Positions 34,939 through 43,065 of a DNA stretch of 64,000 bases are shown here, in pieces (the stretch's first letter is position 1; every line of letters begins with the position of its first letter). The notes under the pieces are model-generated. The model did not search any database and had not been told where the DNA came from. It saw only the letters and a program-made list of their open reading frames with translations. This stretch comes from Candidatus Palauibacter poriticola. GTDB taxonomy: Bacteria > Gemmatimonadota > Gemmatimonadetes > Palauibacterales > Palauibacteraceae. The stretch is from NCBI GenBank assembly GCA_012270965.1, contig JAAXHJ010000023.1:17462-81461 (forward strand), given 5' to 3'. The position numbers and the translations under genes were made by a program.

Positions 34939-36432
34939 ATGAAAGGGAAGCTGCCGGGCATCACGCCGATCCCGCCGGGCGCGAGGCCCGCCGCGCTGTG
35001 GGCCGCGCTGCTGGCTCTCGCGGCCTCCCCCTGGGGAATTTACGCGCAGGCCGAGACCGCGGCCGGGGCGGCGACCATCACCGCGGAAGACCTCCGGCTC
35101 CGCATCGGCGCCCTGGCGCACGACTCGATGCGCGGCCGGGCGACGCCGAGCCCCGAACTGGACAAGGCGGCGCACCACATCGCCCGCCGCTTCGAGGAGT
35201 TCGGCCTGCGGCCTGCGGCCGGCGGCTACCTGCAGGAGTATCCGCTGACCGCTTCCCGAGCCGGCGCGCCCGGCCGGCAGCTGCTCGCGATCGATGGTCC
35301 GGGCGGCGGGACGATCGACCCGTCCGACGTCCTCTCCGTTCCCGGCGCCCGCGGGCAGGCCGTGGGTCCGCTCGCGGTCGTGACGCCCGGCGGCGCGGAT
35401 CCGCCCGCCGGCGCCGTTGCGGTCATGCGGGTCACGCCCGAGGCCACGCGGCGGGGCCTCGAAGCCGTCCGCGGCATCCTCGATGGCGGCGCCGTCGCCG
35501 TTCTGCTCGCGGTCGACGCGCCGGACGACTATTTCGACGGCATGCGGCGCTTCTACGAGCGCGAGCGGCTGTCCGTCGGCATGCCGGAGGAACTCGGCGC
35601 TCCGGTCGCGCTCGTGCGGGCGGGGGCACTCCCCGAAACGCTCCGCACGGCCCTCGCTTCCGGCGCGAGCACGAACGCCTACGAGGCGACGGTGCGCACG
35701 CACTCCGAGTTCCGCGAGGAGAGGGCGTACAACACGATCGGCTGGATCGAGGGTTCGGATCCCGACCTGCGCGGCGAGTTCGTCGTCTTCACGGCCCACA
35801 TGGACCACGTGGGCGTTGGGCGGCCCGTCGACGGCGACTCCATCTACAACGGCGCCGATGACGACGCCTCGGGCACCGCGGCGGTCATCGAACTCGCGCA
35901 GGCGTTCGCGTCGCTGGAAACGTCGCCCCGCCGTTCCCTTGTATTCCTGGCCGTAAGCGGGGAGGAGCGCGGACTTCTCGGCTCGGCGTGGTATGCGGAG
36001 AACCCGCTGTTTCCCCTCGGGGCGACGGTCGCCAACCTGAACATCGACATGATCGGCCGGAACTGGCGCGATACCGTCGTGGCGATCGGGGCCGACGAAT
36101 CGACGCTCGGCGCGACGCTTCGGCGGACGCTGCGGGAGCACCCGGAACTCGGGCTCGCGATGATCGACGACCCGTGGCCGGAGGAGAACTTTTATTTCCG
36201 CTCGGACCACTACAATTTTGCGAGGAAGGGCGTACCCGTTCTCTTCTTCTTCACGGGTACGCACGAGGACTATCACGGTCCCAACGACGAACCGGACCGG
36301 ATTCTGTACGACAAGACGGCGCGCATCACGCGCCTCATCTTTCATCTCGGACGGCGGATCGCCGACGCCGACGAACGCCCCGAGTGGGATCCGGCCGCAT
36401 ACCGGCGGGTTGTAGGAGGCGTCGGCCGCTAG
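34939..36432 (+). CDS. Secreted M28-family zinc peptidase
   Basis: The 497-residue exoenzyme starts with a signal peptide (ALWAALLALAASPWGIYAQ). A PA-like region comes next, then the M28 aminopeptidase core. Metal-binding residues are visible in order: TAHMDHVGVG (His287, with Asp289 beside it), NGADDDASGTAAV (bridging Asp), SGEERGLLGS (catalytic and metal Glu), NLNIDMIGRN (Asp) and FRSDHYNFARKG (His). It should cleave N-terminal residues from peptides outside the cytoplasm. The ATG at 34939 has a GGGAGGGA Shine-Dalgarno. A YtxH gene follows after 16 bases. Confidence 0.9.
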   Translation: MKGKLPGITPIPPGARPAALWAALLALAASPWGIYAQAETAAGAATITAEDLRLRIGALAHDSMRGRATPSPELDKAAHHIARRFEEFGLRPAAGGYLQEYPLTASRAGAPGRQLLAIDGPGGGTIDPSDVLSVPGARGQAVGPLAVVTPGGADPPAGAVAVMRVTPEATRRGLEAVRGILDGGAVAVLLAVDAPDDYFDGMRRFYERERLSVGMPEELGAPVALVRAGALPETLRTALASGASTNAYEATVRTHSEFREERAYNTIGWIEGSDPDLRGEFVVFTAHMDHVGVGRPVDGDSIYNGADDDASGTAAVIELAQAFASLETSPRRSLVFLAVSGEERGLLGSAWYAENPLFPLGATVANLNIDMIGRNWRDTVVAIGADESTLGATLRRTLREHPELGLAMIDDPWPEENFYFRSDHYNFARKGVPVLFFFTGTHEDYHGPNDEPDRILYDKTARITRLIFHLGRRIADADERPEWDPAAYRRVVGGVGR

Positions 36433-36448
36433 CAGGAGAGTGAGTGAT

Positions 36449-36985
36449 ATGTCGGAGCAGGATCAACCGCCGTACGTGATCGTGGAACGCCGGGCGTCCG
36501 GGGTGGTCGCATTCCTCTGCGGTGCCCTCGTGGGTGCGGGCGTCGCGCTGCTTCTCGCGCCGAAGTCCGGACGCGAAACGCAGGCCGACCTGCGGGAGGG
36601 AGCCCGCCGGTTGAAAGAGGGGACGGGGGAGCGGCTCACGGACCTCCGGGACACGCTCGGGGAACGCTACGACCGCACGCGCGACCAGGTGGGAACGCGC
36701 GTCGGGGCCTTCCGCAGGAACGTCGCGGACCGTCAGAAGCAGGCGGGGGAGGCGATCAAGGCGGGAAAGGACGCGGCCCGGCAGGCCCGCTCCGACCTCG
36801 AGGCGCGCGTCACCGAGTCCAAGGCGGCCTACCGCGCGGCGTTGGCGGAAGGCGAGGCTGCGGAGGAACGGACGGAGGAGGGGCCCGGCGATGGATCGGG
36901 AGACGGAACCGGCGACGGGGCCGGGGGTGCGCCGGAGGCCGCTGAGAGCGCCGGAGACGCGGACGGCGGGACGTCCCGGGAGTGA
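36449..36985 (+). CDS. YtxH-like small membrane protein
   Basis: The 178-residue product starts MSEQDQPPYVIVERR and has one transmembrane helix (VVAFLCGALVGAGVALLLAP). PKSGRETQADLREGARRLKE follows, the characteristic YtxH sequence, then a charged helical region and a Gly/Glu/Asp-rich tail. YtxH proteins are of unknown function and often stress-linked. The ATG at 36449 is better placed relative to AGGAG than the GTG at 36440. It lies in a run with smpB four bases downstream. Confidence 0.8.
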   Translation: MSEQDQPPYVIVERRASGVVAFLCGALVGAGVALLLAPKSGRETQADLREGARRLKEGTGERLTDLRDTLGERYDRTRDQVGTRVGAFRRNVADRQKQAGEAIKAGKDAARQARSDLEARVTESKAAYRAALAEGEAAEERTEEGPGDGSGDGTGDGAGGAPEAAESAGDADGGTSRE

Positions 36986-36988
36986 GCC

Positions 36989-37462
36989 GTGGGCGATCGC
37001 GATGGGGTCCGGGTCATCGCCCGCAACAGGAAGGCTCGCCACGACTTCGAGGTGCTTGAGCAGTTTGAGGCGGGGATCGTGCTGCGGGGCGCGGAGGTGA
37101 AGTCGCTCCGGGACGGAAAGGCGAGCTTCGCGGACTCGTTCGGGCGGATCGACGACGGCGAGGCGTGGCTCCATAATCTCCACATTCCTCCGTACGACAA
37201 GGCGACGATCGATGCCCCCGACCCGGTGCGTCGGCGAAAACTCCTGCTCAGGAGACGGGAGATTGATCGCCTGCGCTCGAAGACGCGGGAGAGCGGGCTG
37301 ACGCTCGTGCCGCTGGACATTCATTTTCGGCGGGGCTTCGCCAAGGTCACGCTGGGGTTGGCGCGGGGGAGGAGGCACCGGGACCGGCGGGAGGATCTGA
37401 AGAGGAAGACGATGCAGCGCGAGGTCGAGCGGGCGAGAAGAGAGGCGGCGCGTGGCGGTTGA
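36989..37462 (+). CDS. smpB: SsrA-binding protein
   Basis: The 157-residue product is SmpB, the tmRNA partner in ribosome rescue. It shows RNRKARHDFEVLEQFEAGIV, VLRGAEVKSLRDGKASFADSF, the HNLHIPPYDKA region, RRKLLLRRREIDRL and a basic C-terminal tail (HRDRREDLKRKT). It starts with GTG at 36989 after GGGAG. The amidase gene begins 11 bases before its stop. The ssrA gene itself is not in the window. Confidence 0.96.
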   Translation: MGDRDGVRVIARNRKARHDFEVLEQFEAGIVLRGAEVKSLRDGKASFADSFGRIDDGEAWLHNLHIPPYDKATIDAPDPVRRRKLLLRRREIDRLRSKTRESGLTLVPLDIHFRRGFAKVTLGLARGRRHRDRREDLKRKTMQREVERARREAARGG

Positions 37463-38738
37463 GCGGGGATCCGGCGGCGAACACGACCGGGTCGGCGCCG
37501 GAGGCGAACGCGACCGGGTCGGCGCGAGCGGGCGGATCGTGGTTGCCGCCGTCGTCGTCGCGCAGGCCACGCTCTCCGGGACCATGACGGGCATCGACGC
37601 GCAGGCACCCCCCGAGACGGTACGGGCGGAGGTCTCGGGCCGTATCGTGAGTCTCGCCGTCGAGCGGCACCGAGCCTACCCCGCCGTGGCGGCGGCGGAT
37701 CTCGCGCTGGCGTTGGAGGGCGTCCTCGAGGACGTCGCGCGGAACGGCGTCTTCCTTCGGGCCCGCCTCCGCGGCGCAGAGGTCGCGTTCGAAGCGGAGT
37801 CTCCCTTCTTCCGGCACGGGGGAGGCGCGGCGCAGCTTGCGAATCCGCCCTACGAGGAGGGCGGCGCCTTCTGGCTTCCGGCCGAATTCGTCACGCGGTG
37901 GGTGTCGGAGGGATCGCCCCCGGTCGCCGCGGTGTCCGAAGAGTCGCGGGCGTCCCCCTCATCCCCCGCGTCCCCGTCCTCCCCGCCGGACGCGGACCCG
38001 TTGCCGGTCCGCGTCGACCCGACGGCGCCGTGGCGCGTGATCATCGACCCCGGGCACGGAGGCCGGGATCCGGGAACGCTGGGCGGCGCGAGCTTGGAGA
38101 AGGACATCGTGCTCGCGATCGCGAGACGACTGCACGAGGAACTTCAAGGGCGCGAGATGGTCGAGCCCTACCTGACGCGGGACGCGGATGTCTACGTGGG
38201 ACTCGACTCGCGGTCCCAGTTCGCGGTGGACCGGGCCGGGGATCTCTTCGTCTCGATCCACGCCAACGCTGCGGCGGATGAGCGGGCGCGCGGGTTCGAG
38301 ACGATCTTCCTCGGGCAGGCGCGCTCGGAGGAGGCGCGCGAGGTCGCGCTGCGGGAGAACCGGGGTCCCGAAGTGGATGACCCGGCGGGTTCGCCGTCCG
38401 ACGTACAATTCATCCTCGCGGGGCTGGACCGTACCGAGAATCTCGCGGAATCGCGGCTCTTCGCCGGGTTCGTGCAGAACTCGATCCGCAGGGTCCGGCG
38501 CGGCCGGTCCCCCGATCGCGGCGTCATACAGGGTCCGTGGTGGGTCCTCCTCGGGGCGCTCGTGCGCATGCCGTCGGTGATCGTCGAAGTCGGTTTTCTG
38601 TCGAACGCCGAAGAGGAGCGCTACCTGAGCGGCGCGGAAGGACAGGAAGCGATCGCGCGGGCGATTGCGGATGCGATCGTGGCGTACCGTGAGGACGTGC
38701 TGCGCCGGTACGCTCCCGCGCCGGGGTCGGGGCGCTGA
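37452..38738 (+). CDS. N-acetylmuramoyl-L-alanine amidase (Amidase_3, AmiC-like)
   Basis: A 428-residue exported amidase that cuts the bond between N-acetylmuramate and the stem peptide. A hydrophobic segment near residues 28-48 acts as the export signal. An AMIN-like or copper-amine-oxidase-like N-domain and a Ser/Pro linker follow. The catalytic Amidase_3 domain begins near residue 195, with IIDPGHGGRDPGTLGG (zinc His), LFVSIHANAA (second His) and VIVEVGFLSNAEEE (catalytic Glu). The EnvC-like activator encoded at 23285 would be its functional counterpart. The GTG start overlaps smpB by 11 bases. Confidence 0.9.
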   Translation: MAVERGSGGEHDRVGAGGERDRVGASGRIVVAAVVVAQATLSGTMTGIDAQAPPETVRAEVSGRIVSLAVERHRAYPAVAAADLALALEGVLEDVARNGVFLRARLRGAEVAFEAESPFFRHGGGAAQLANPPYEEGGAFWLPAEFVTRWVSEGSPPVAAVSEESRASPSSPASPSSPPDADPLPVRVDPTAPWRVIIDPGHGGRDPGTLGGASLEKDIVLAIARRLHEELQGREMVEPYLTRDADVYVGLDSRSQFAVDRAGDLFVSIHANAAADERARGFETIFLGQARSEEAREVALRENRGPEVDDPAGSPSDVQFILAGLDRTENLAESRLFAGFVQNSIRRVRRGRSPDRGVIQGPWWVLLGALVRMPSVIVEVGFLSNAEEERYLSGAEGQEAIARAIADAIVAYREDVLRRYAPAPGSGR

Positions 38739-38752
38739 GCGCCCGCCGCGGT

Positions 38753-39739
38753 GTGGCCGTGGAGCGCTCGGGATCGGCCCCAACCGGCACGCCGGAGGCA
38801 CCCGTGAGCCGGCAGGCGGCGTCCGTGAACCGGCAGGCGGCACCCGCGAGCCGGCAGGCGGCGCCCGCGAGCCGGCAGGCGGCGCCCGCGAGCCGGCAGG
38901 CGGCGCCCGCGAGCCGGCAGGCGGCACCCGCGAGTCGGCCGGCGGTGCCCGTGAGGCGGCGGGCGGCACCCGCGAGCCGGCGGGCGGCGCTGCTCTCCAC
39001 GCGCCTCGTGGCCCGCGATACCTGGTGGCAGGAGTTCGACTGCCCGGACATCGCGGCTACGGCGCTCCCCGGGCAGTTCGTCATGCTCGGCGTGGGGCTC
39101 GACGCGCCGGGGTCCTGGCTCCTCCCGCGCCCGTTCAGCGTCGGCTGGACGGGCCCCGGCGGCGAGGTCGGCATCCTGCTGCGCGCCTACGGACAGGGCA
39201 CGCGGGCGCTCGCGAAGCTGGAAACCGGGCAGACCGCCCTCCTCCTCGGTCCGCTGGGCCGCCCCTTCGACACGGAGGGTGCGGCTGTCGTGAGCGTCGC
39301 GGGCGGCGTCGGGCTCGCCCCGTTCATCTTCCTCGCGGCGCGCGAGGCGGCCGCGGGGCGGCGGGTGCGGCTCATCTACGGAGAGCGCGATGCCGGAGCC
39401 GTCTTCGACCCCGCGCTCATCGCCCGCCTCACGGATCACGAGCCGGAGCTGTTCACGGAAGACGGGAGCGCCGGCCGCAAGGGCCTCGTGACCGCGGGCC
39501 TCGACCCGGCGTCGAACGCCCTCCTCCTCGGCTGCGGTCCGACCCCGCTCCTGCGGGCGCTCGCGGCCTTCGCGCGCGAACACGGCCGCCGGCTCCAGGT
39601 CTCGGTCGAGGAGCACATGGGCTGCGGGATCGGCACCTGCCAGGGGTGCGTCGTGCGTGCGGCGGACGGACGCTGGGTGAAGTCGTGCATCGAGGGTTCG
39701 GTCTTCCCCGCGGAGGAACTCGACTGGGGGGCGATCTGA
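38753..39739 (+). CDS. pyrK: Dihydroorotate dehydrogenase electron transfer subunit
   Basis: From about residue 78 onward this is a complete PyrK: FAD-binding RPFSVGWTGPGG, the NAD-binding VSVAGGVGLAPFIFLA, and the 2Fe-2S motif EEHMGCGIGTCQGCVVRAA with a fourth Cys in VKSCIEGSVF. It passes electrons from PyrD to NAD in pyrimidine synthesis. The N-terminal 70 residues are nine 7-residue repeats (PASRQAA type) with no family counterpart, encoded by a 21-bp minisatellite. The GTG at 38753 is the available start; a shorter product starting at an internal GTG within the repeat is possible. pyrD follows with a CTGA overlap. Confidence 0.9.
   Translation: MAVERSGSAPTGTPEAPVSRQAASVNRQAAPASRQAAPASRQAAPASRQAAPASRQAAPASRPAVPVRRRAAPASRRAALLSTRLVARDTWWQEFDCPDIAATALPGQFVMLGVGLDAPGSWLLPRPFSVGWTGPGGEVGILLRAYGQGTRALAKLETGQTALLLGPLGRPFDTEGAAVVSVAGGVGLAPFIFLAAREAAAGRRVRLIYGERDAGAVFDPALIARLTDHEPELFTEDGSAGRKGLVTAGLDPASNALLLGCGPTPLLRALAAFAREHGRRLQVSVEEHMGCGIGTCQGCVVRAADGRWVKSCIEGSVFPAEELDWGAI
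38801..38989 (+). repeat. 21-bp minisatellite at the 5' end of pyrK, nine units
   Basis: Nine 21-base units related to CCCGCGAGCCGGCAGGCGGC run in frame. The third to sixth are almost identical, and the first two and last three are diverged. The unit length keeps the frame intact whatever the copy number. Confidence 0.92.
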
Positions 39740-40704
39740 CCTCGGCCGCCGCGTCCCCGGGCCTCGTCCAGCGCGTGTTCGGGGCCGAGTTCCCGAGTCC
39801 CGTGCTCCTCGCCTCCGGCACGTGCGGCTACGGACGGGAATACGCGGATCTCATCCCCCTCGACGAGATCGGAGGGCTGGTCACGAAGGCGGTGAGCCTC
39901 GAGCCCCGCCCCGGGAACCCGCCGCACCGCGTCGCGGAGACGCCCGGCGGGATGATCAACGCGATCGGGCTCGAGAACCCCGGCCTGCACGGCTTCATCG
40001 CCGACAAGCTCCCCTGGCTGCGCGAGCACCTCCGCCGCGCGCAGGTGTTCGTGAACGTCGTCGGGCACTCGGCGGAGGACTTCGCCGCCGTCGTGAGCGG
40101 ACTCGACGGAGAGGACGGCTTCCTCGGCTACGAGATCAACGTCTCCTGTCCGAACGTGAAGGGCGGCACGATGTTCGGCACGGACGAAAGGGCGCTGGCC
40201 GACCTCGTGGCGCGGCTGCGCGGCTGCACCGAGCGGCCGCTCGTGATCAAACTCACGCCCAACGTCCCCGATGTGGGCGACTTCGCCCGCATCTGCGAGG
40301 AAGCGGGGGCCGACGGTCTGAGCGCGATCAACACCTTCCCCGGGATGGTCGTCGACATTGCGCGACGCGAACCGCTGATCGGCAACCGGTCGGGCGGCGT
40401 GAGCGGCCCCGCGATCCTCCCCATGGGTGTCTACGCGACGTGGCGGGCGCGGCAAACGTGCGGGCTTCCGATCATGGGAATCGGGGGGATCCGCAACGCG
40501 GACGACGCCTTGCAGTACATCCTCGCCGGCGCCTGTCTCGTCCAAGTCGGCACGGCTTCGTTCGTCGATCCGGGCGCGGCGGTGGCGGTCCACGAGGGGC
40601 TCTCGGAATACCTGGAGGCGAACGGCGGCGCGCGCCTCGGCGATCTCGTGGGCGCGCTCCGGTCGTGGCGCGGCACGGGACCCGCGATTCCGGCCGGCCG
40701 ATGA
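39736..40704 (+). CDS. pyrD: Dihydroorotate dehydrogenase, class 1B
   Basis: The catalytic subunit that oxidises dihydroorotate to orotate with FMN and works with PyrK. It shows VLLASGTCGYGREYADL, VTKAVSLEPRPGNPPHR, YEINVSCPNVKGG with the class 1B active-site Cys, VIKLTPNVPDV, SAINTFPGMVVD and the phosphate-binding IMGIGGIRNADDAL. The frame has no ATG near its conserved start. A CTG at 39736 overlaps the pyrK stop as CTGA, after GGGGGG, mirroring the ATGA/GTGA couplings elsewhere. A GTG at 39685 inside pyrK is the alternative. The stop overlaps the next gene (ATGA). Confidence 0.92.
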   Translation: MTSAAASPGLVQRVFGAEFPSPVLLASGTCGYGREYADLIPLDEIGGLVTKAVSLEPRPGNPPHRVAETPGGMINAIGLENPGLHGFIADKLPWLREHLRRAQVFVNVVGHSAEDFAAVVSGLDGEDGFLGYEINVSCPNVKGGTMFGTDERALADLVARLRGCTERPLVIKLTPNVPDVGDFARICEEAGADGLSAINTFPGMVVDIARREPLIGNRSGGVSGPAILPMGVYATWRARQTCGLPIMGIGGIRNADDALQYILAGACLVQVGTASFVDPGAAVAVHEGLSEYLEANGGARLGDLVGALRSWRGTGPAIPAGR

Positions 40705-42182
40705 TTCCCGGCAAGGCTCTGGTCGACCTCGCGTCGGCGCTCTTCGTAGAGTGGCACGGCGAACCGCCACGCGACATCCGCCCCGTCGCCGCGGACGGCT
40801 CCACCCGCAGCTACTGGCGTCTCACCGCTCGGGACGGGGCATCCGCCGTGGGCGCCCACGGGCCCGACCCGCTGGAGAACCGGGCCTTTCTCTCCTACTC
40901 CCGTGCGTTGGGCGAACTCGGACTGCCCGTGCCGGAAGTGTACGAGGCGGACGAGAAGTCCGGCGTGTGGCTCCTTGAGGATCTCGGCGACACGACCCTC
41001 TTCGAGGCGATCAAGGAGGCGCGCGAGCCGGGGTCGGACGCCTTCCCCGACGCCGTCCTCCCCCTCTACCGCCAAGTGCTCTCGATCCTGCCGCGCTTCC
41101 AGGTCGAGGGAGGGAGGCGGATCGACTTCCGCCAGGCCTATCCCCGGGCGGCGTTCGACCGGCAGTCGATCCTCTGGGACCTCAACTATTTCAAGTACCA
41201 CTTCCTGAAGCTGGCGCACATCCCGTTCAACGAAGCGGACTTGGAGCGCGACTTCTCGCGGCTCGCGCGTCACCTGCTCGTCGGCGACCGGTCCTGGTTC
41301 CTGTACCGCGACCTCCAGTCCCGCAATGTGATGGTGCGGCGGGGGCCGGAGGGTCCGGAGCCTTGGTTCATTGACTATCAGGGCGGACGGCGGGGGGCGC
41401 TGCAGTACGACGTGGCGTCGCTTCTCTACGACTCGAAGGCGAATCTCGCGCGCCGGCACCGGGAGGCGCTGCTCGATCACTACATCGGCGTCATCGAGTC
41501 GCACGGAGTCGCGCGACGCGAGGAGTTCCTCGAACTGTGGCCCGGGTATGTGCTCGTGCGTCTGCTGCAGGCGCTCGGGGCCTACGGTTACCGGGGATTC
41601 TTCGAGCGAAAGCCGCGTTTCCTGCAGAGCGTGCCCTACGCGGCGGAGAACCTGCGGGGATTGCTCGAGGGGGGTCTGCCCGTACACGTCCCCGAACTTG
41701 AGGGGGCGCTGCGCGCGATCGTCGAGCGCTGGGGCCGTAAGGCGGGGCCGTCGGCGGCCGAGGGGGGGTTGGAGGTGACGGTCTCGAGCTTCCGGTACCC
41801 GGGCGGATATCCGGCGGACACCTCGGGTCACGGCGGAGGATATGTGTTCGACTGCCGCGGGCTCCCGAATCCGGGCCGGGAGGAGGCGTACAGCAACCTC
41901 ACGGGTCTCGATGAGGAGACGGTCGCCTTCATCGCGGCGCGGCCGGAGGCGCAGGATTTCTGGGAACGGGTGCGGGGGATCGTGGACGCGCACATCGCGA
42001 ACTACCTCGAGCGCGGATTCCACAGCCTGAGCGTGCATTTCGGGTGTACCGGGGGACAGCACCGCTCGGTGTACATGGCGGAGCGGCTGCGCCGGCACCT
42101 GAGCGTGCGCTTCCCCGACGTGCTCGTGGAGGTCACGCACCGGGAATCGGCGGACTGGCCCCGTCGTCTCGTGCGGGCTTGA
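40701..42182 (+). CDS. Fusion of a sugar-kinase (AmgK-like aminoglycoside phosphotransferase fold) and a RapZ C-terminal domain
   Basis: The 493-residue protein has two parts. Residues 1-345 form an APH-type kinase like AmgK (MurNAc/GlcNAc anomeric kinase): DGSTRSYWRL, GVWLLEDLGDTTLFE, the catalytic FLYRDLQSRNVMVRR and the metal-binding FIDYQGGRRGALQYDVASLL. From about residue 358 follows a complete RapZ C-terminal domain: SSFRYPGGYPADTSG, YVFDCRGLPNPGR and SVHFGCTGGQHRSVYMAERL. In enterobacteria that domain senses glucosamine-6-phosphate. The RapZ N-terminal P-loop domain is absent. The next gene is murU-like, so the kinase should feed peptidoglycan recycling, with the RapZ part perhaps sensing amino-sugar phosphate. 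Translation is coupled to pyrD (ATGA). Confidence 0.87.
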   Translation: MIPGKALVDLASALFVEWHGEPPRDIRPVAADGSTRSYWRLTARDGASAVGAHGPDPLENRAFLSYSRALGELGLPVPEVYEADEKSGVWLLEDLGDTTLFEAIKEAREPGSDAFPDAVLPLYRQVLSILPRFQVEGGRRIDFRQAYPRAAFDRQSILWDLNYFKYHFLKLAHIPFNEADLERDFSRLARHLLVGDRSWFLYRDLQSRNVMVRRGPEGPEPWFIDYQGGRRGALQYDVASLLYDSKANLARRHREALLDHYIGVIESHGVARREEFLELWPGYVLVRLLQALGAYGYRGFFERKPRFLQSVPYAAENLRGLLEGGLPVHVPELEGALRAIVERWGRKAGPSAAEGGLEVTVSSFRYPGGYPADTSGHGGGYVFDCRGLPNPGREEAYSNLTGLDEETVAFIAARPEAQDFWERVRGIVDAHIANYLERGFHSLSVHFGCTGGQHRSVYMAERLRRHLSVRFPDVLVEVTHRESADWPRRLVRA

Positions 42183-42219
42183 GCCGTGGCCGCGTGAGCC
42201 GGACGGCGGGGGGGGACGC

Positions 42220-43065
42220 GTGGAGGCGATGATCTTCGCGGCGGGCCGGGGACGCCGCCTGCGGCCGCTTACCGACACGACGCCCAAGGCGCTGGTCGAC
42301 TTCGGCGGCGTCCCCCTGCTGGAGCACGTCGCCGGGAGGCTCGTCGCAGCGGGCGCGCACCGTCTGATCGTGAACGCGCACTATCTGGCGGAGCAGGTGG
42401 CGGTGTGGGCCGAAGCGTCGTCGCTGGGCGTCCCGGTGTGGGTGTCGCGGGAAGACGAGGAGTCGCCGGCTCCGCTCGACACGAGCGGCGGGCTCTTCCA
42501 CGCGCGGCCGCTGTTCGAGGCACGGGAACCCTTCCTGCTCCACAACTGCGACGTCGTGACGGACGTGAATCTCGCCGCGCTGTATCGCGCGCACCGGGAG
42601 GGGGAGGCGCGCGATGGGCGGCTGGCCACGCTCGCGATCGCGGAGCGGGAGACATCGCGTCCTCTCCTGGTGGACGGCCGGGGCGTGTTCGGGCGCGCGA
42701 ACCGGACGGAGGGGTGGGAGGTCGTCGCGCGCGAGCCGTCGAGCGGGGACGAAGCCCGGGAGTACGGCTTCTGCGGCATCCACGTATTGTCGCCGCGCGT
42801 ATTCGAACGCTACGCGGAAGGCGGCGTCTTCTCGATCATGGATTCGTACATGGATTGGATCGGGGACGGGGAGCACGTCGGCGTGTTCGACGCGACGGGC
42901 GCCGCGTGGTACGACATCGGGACGCCGAAGCGGCTGGACGCCGCGCGGCGTGCCTTCGGGGTGGCCCCCCCGGCCGGGGCGGCCCCCCGGGCGAAGGTGG
43001 TCTCCTCGGCGGAGGCGGCCCCTGCGGCGGAGGCGACTCCCCCGGCAGGGCGGCGCGGCGCATGA
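42220..43065 (+). CDS. murU: N-acetylmuramate-1-phosphate uridylyltransferase-like nucleotidyltransferase
   Basis: The 281-residue protein is a sugar-phosphate nucleotidyltransferase: IFAAGRGRRLRPLTDTTPKALVDFGG at the start (signature motif), LHNCDVVTDVNL as the metal-binding region and AWYDIGTPKRLDAARR at the end. Its place next to the AmgK-like kinase argues for MurU, which makes UDP-MurNAc from recycled MurNAc-1-phosphate and bypasses MurA. The GTG start follows GGGGGG. The last 35 residues are an Ala/Pro-rich tail without counterpart in the family. The stop overlaps the quinone reductase gene (ATGA). Confidence 0.85.
   Translation: MEAMIFAAGRGRRLRPLTDTTPKALVDFGGVPLLEHVAGRLVAAGAHRLIVNAHYLAEQVAVWAEASSLGVPVWVSREDEESPAPLDTSGGLFHARPLFEAREPFLLHNCDVVTDVNLAALYRAHREGEARDGRLATLAIAERETSRPLLVDGRGVFGRANRTEGWEVVAREPSSGDEAREYGFCGIHVLSPRVFERYAEGGVFSIMDSYMDWIGDGEHVGVFDATGAAWYDIGTPKRLDAARRAFGVAPPAGAAPRAKVVSSAEAAPAAEATPPAGRRGA

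Noticed and set aside
38801-38989. CRISPR-like regular repeats (also 7051-7155 and 57869-57958)
   Set aside because: Units are directly tandem with no unique spacers, and no cas genes are present.
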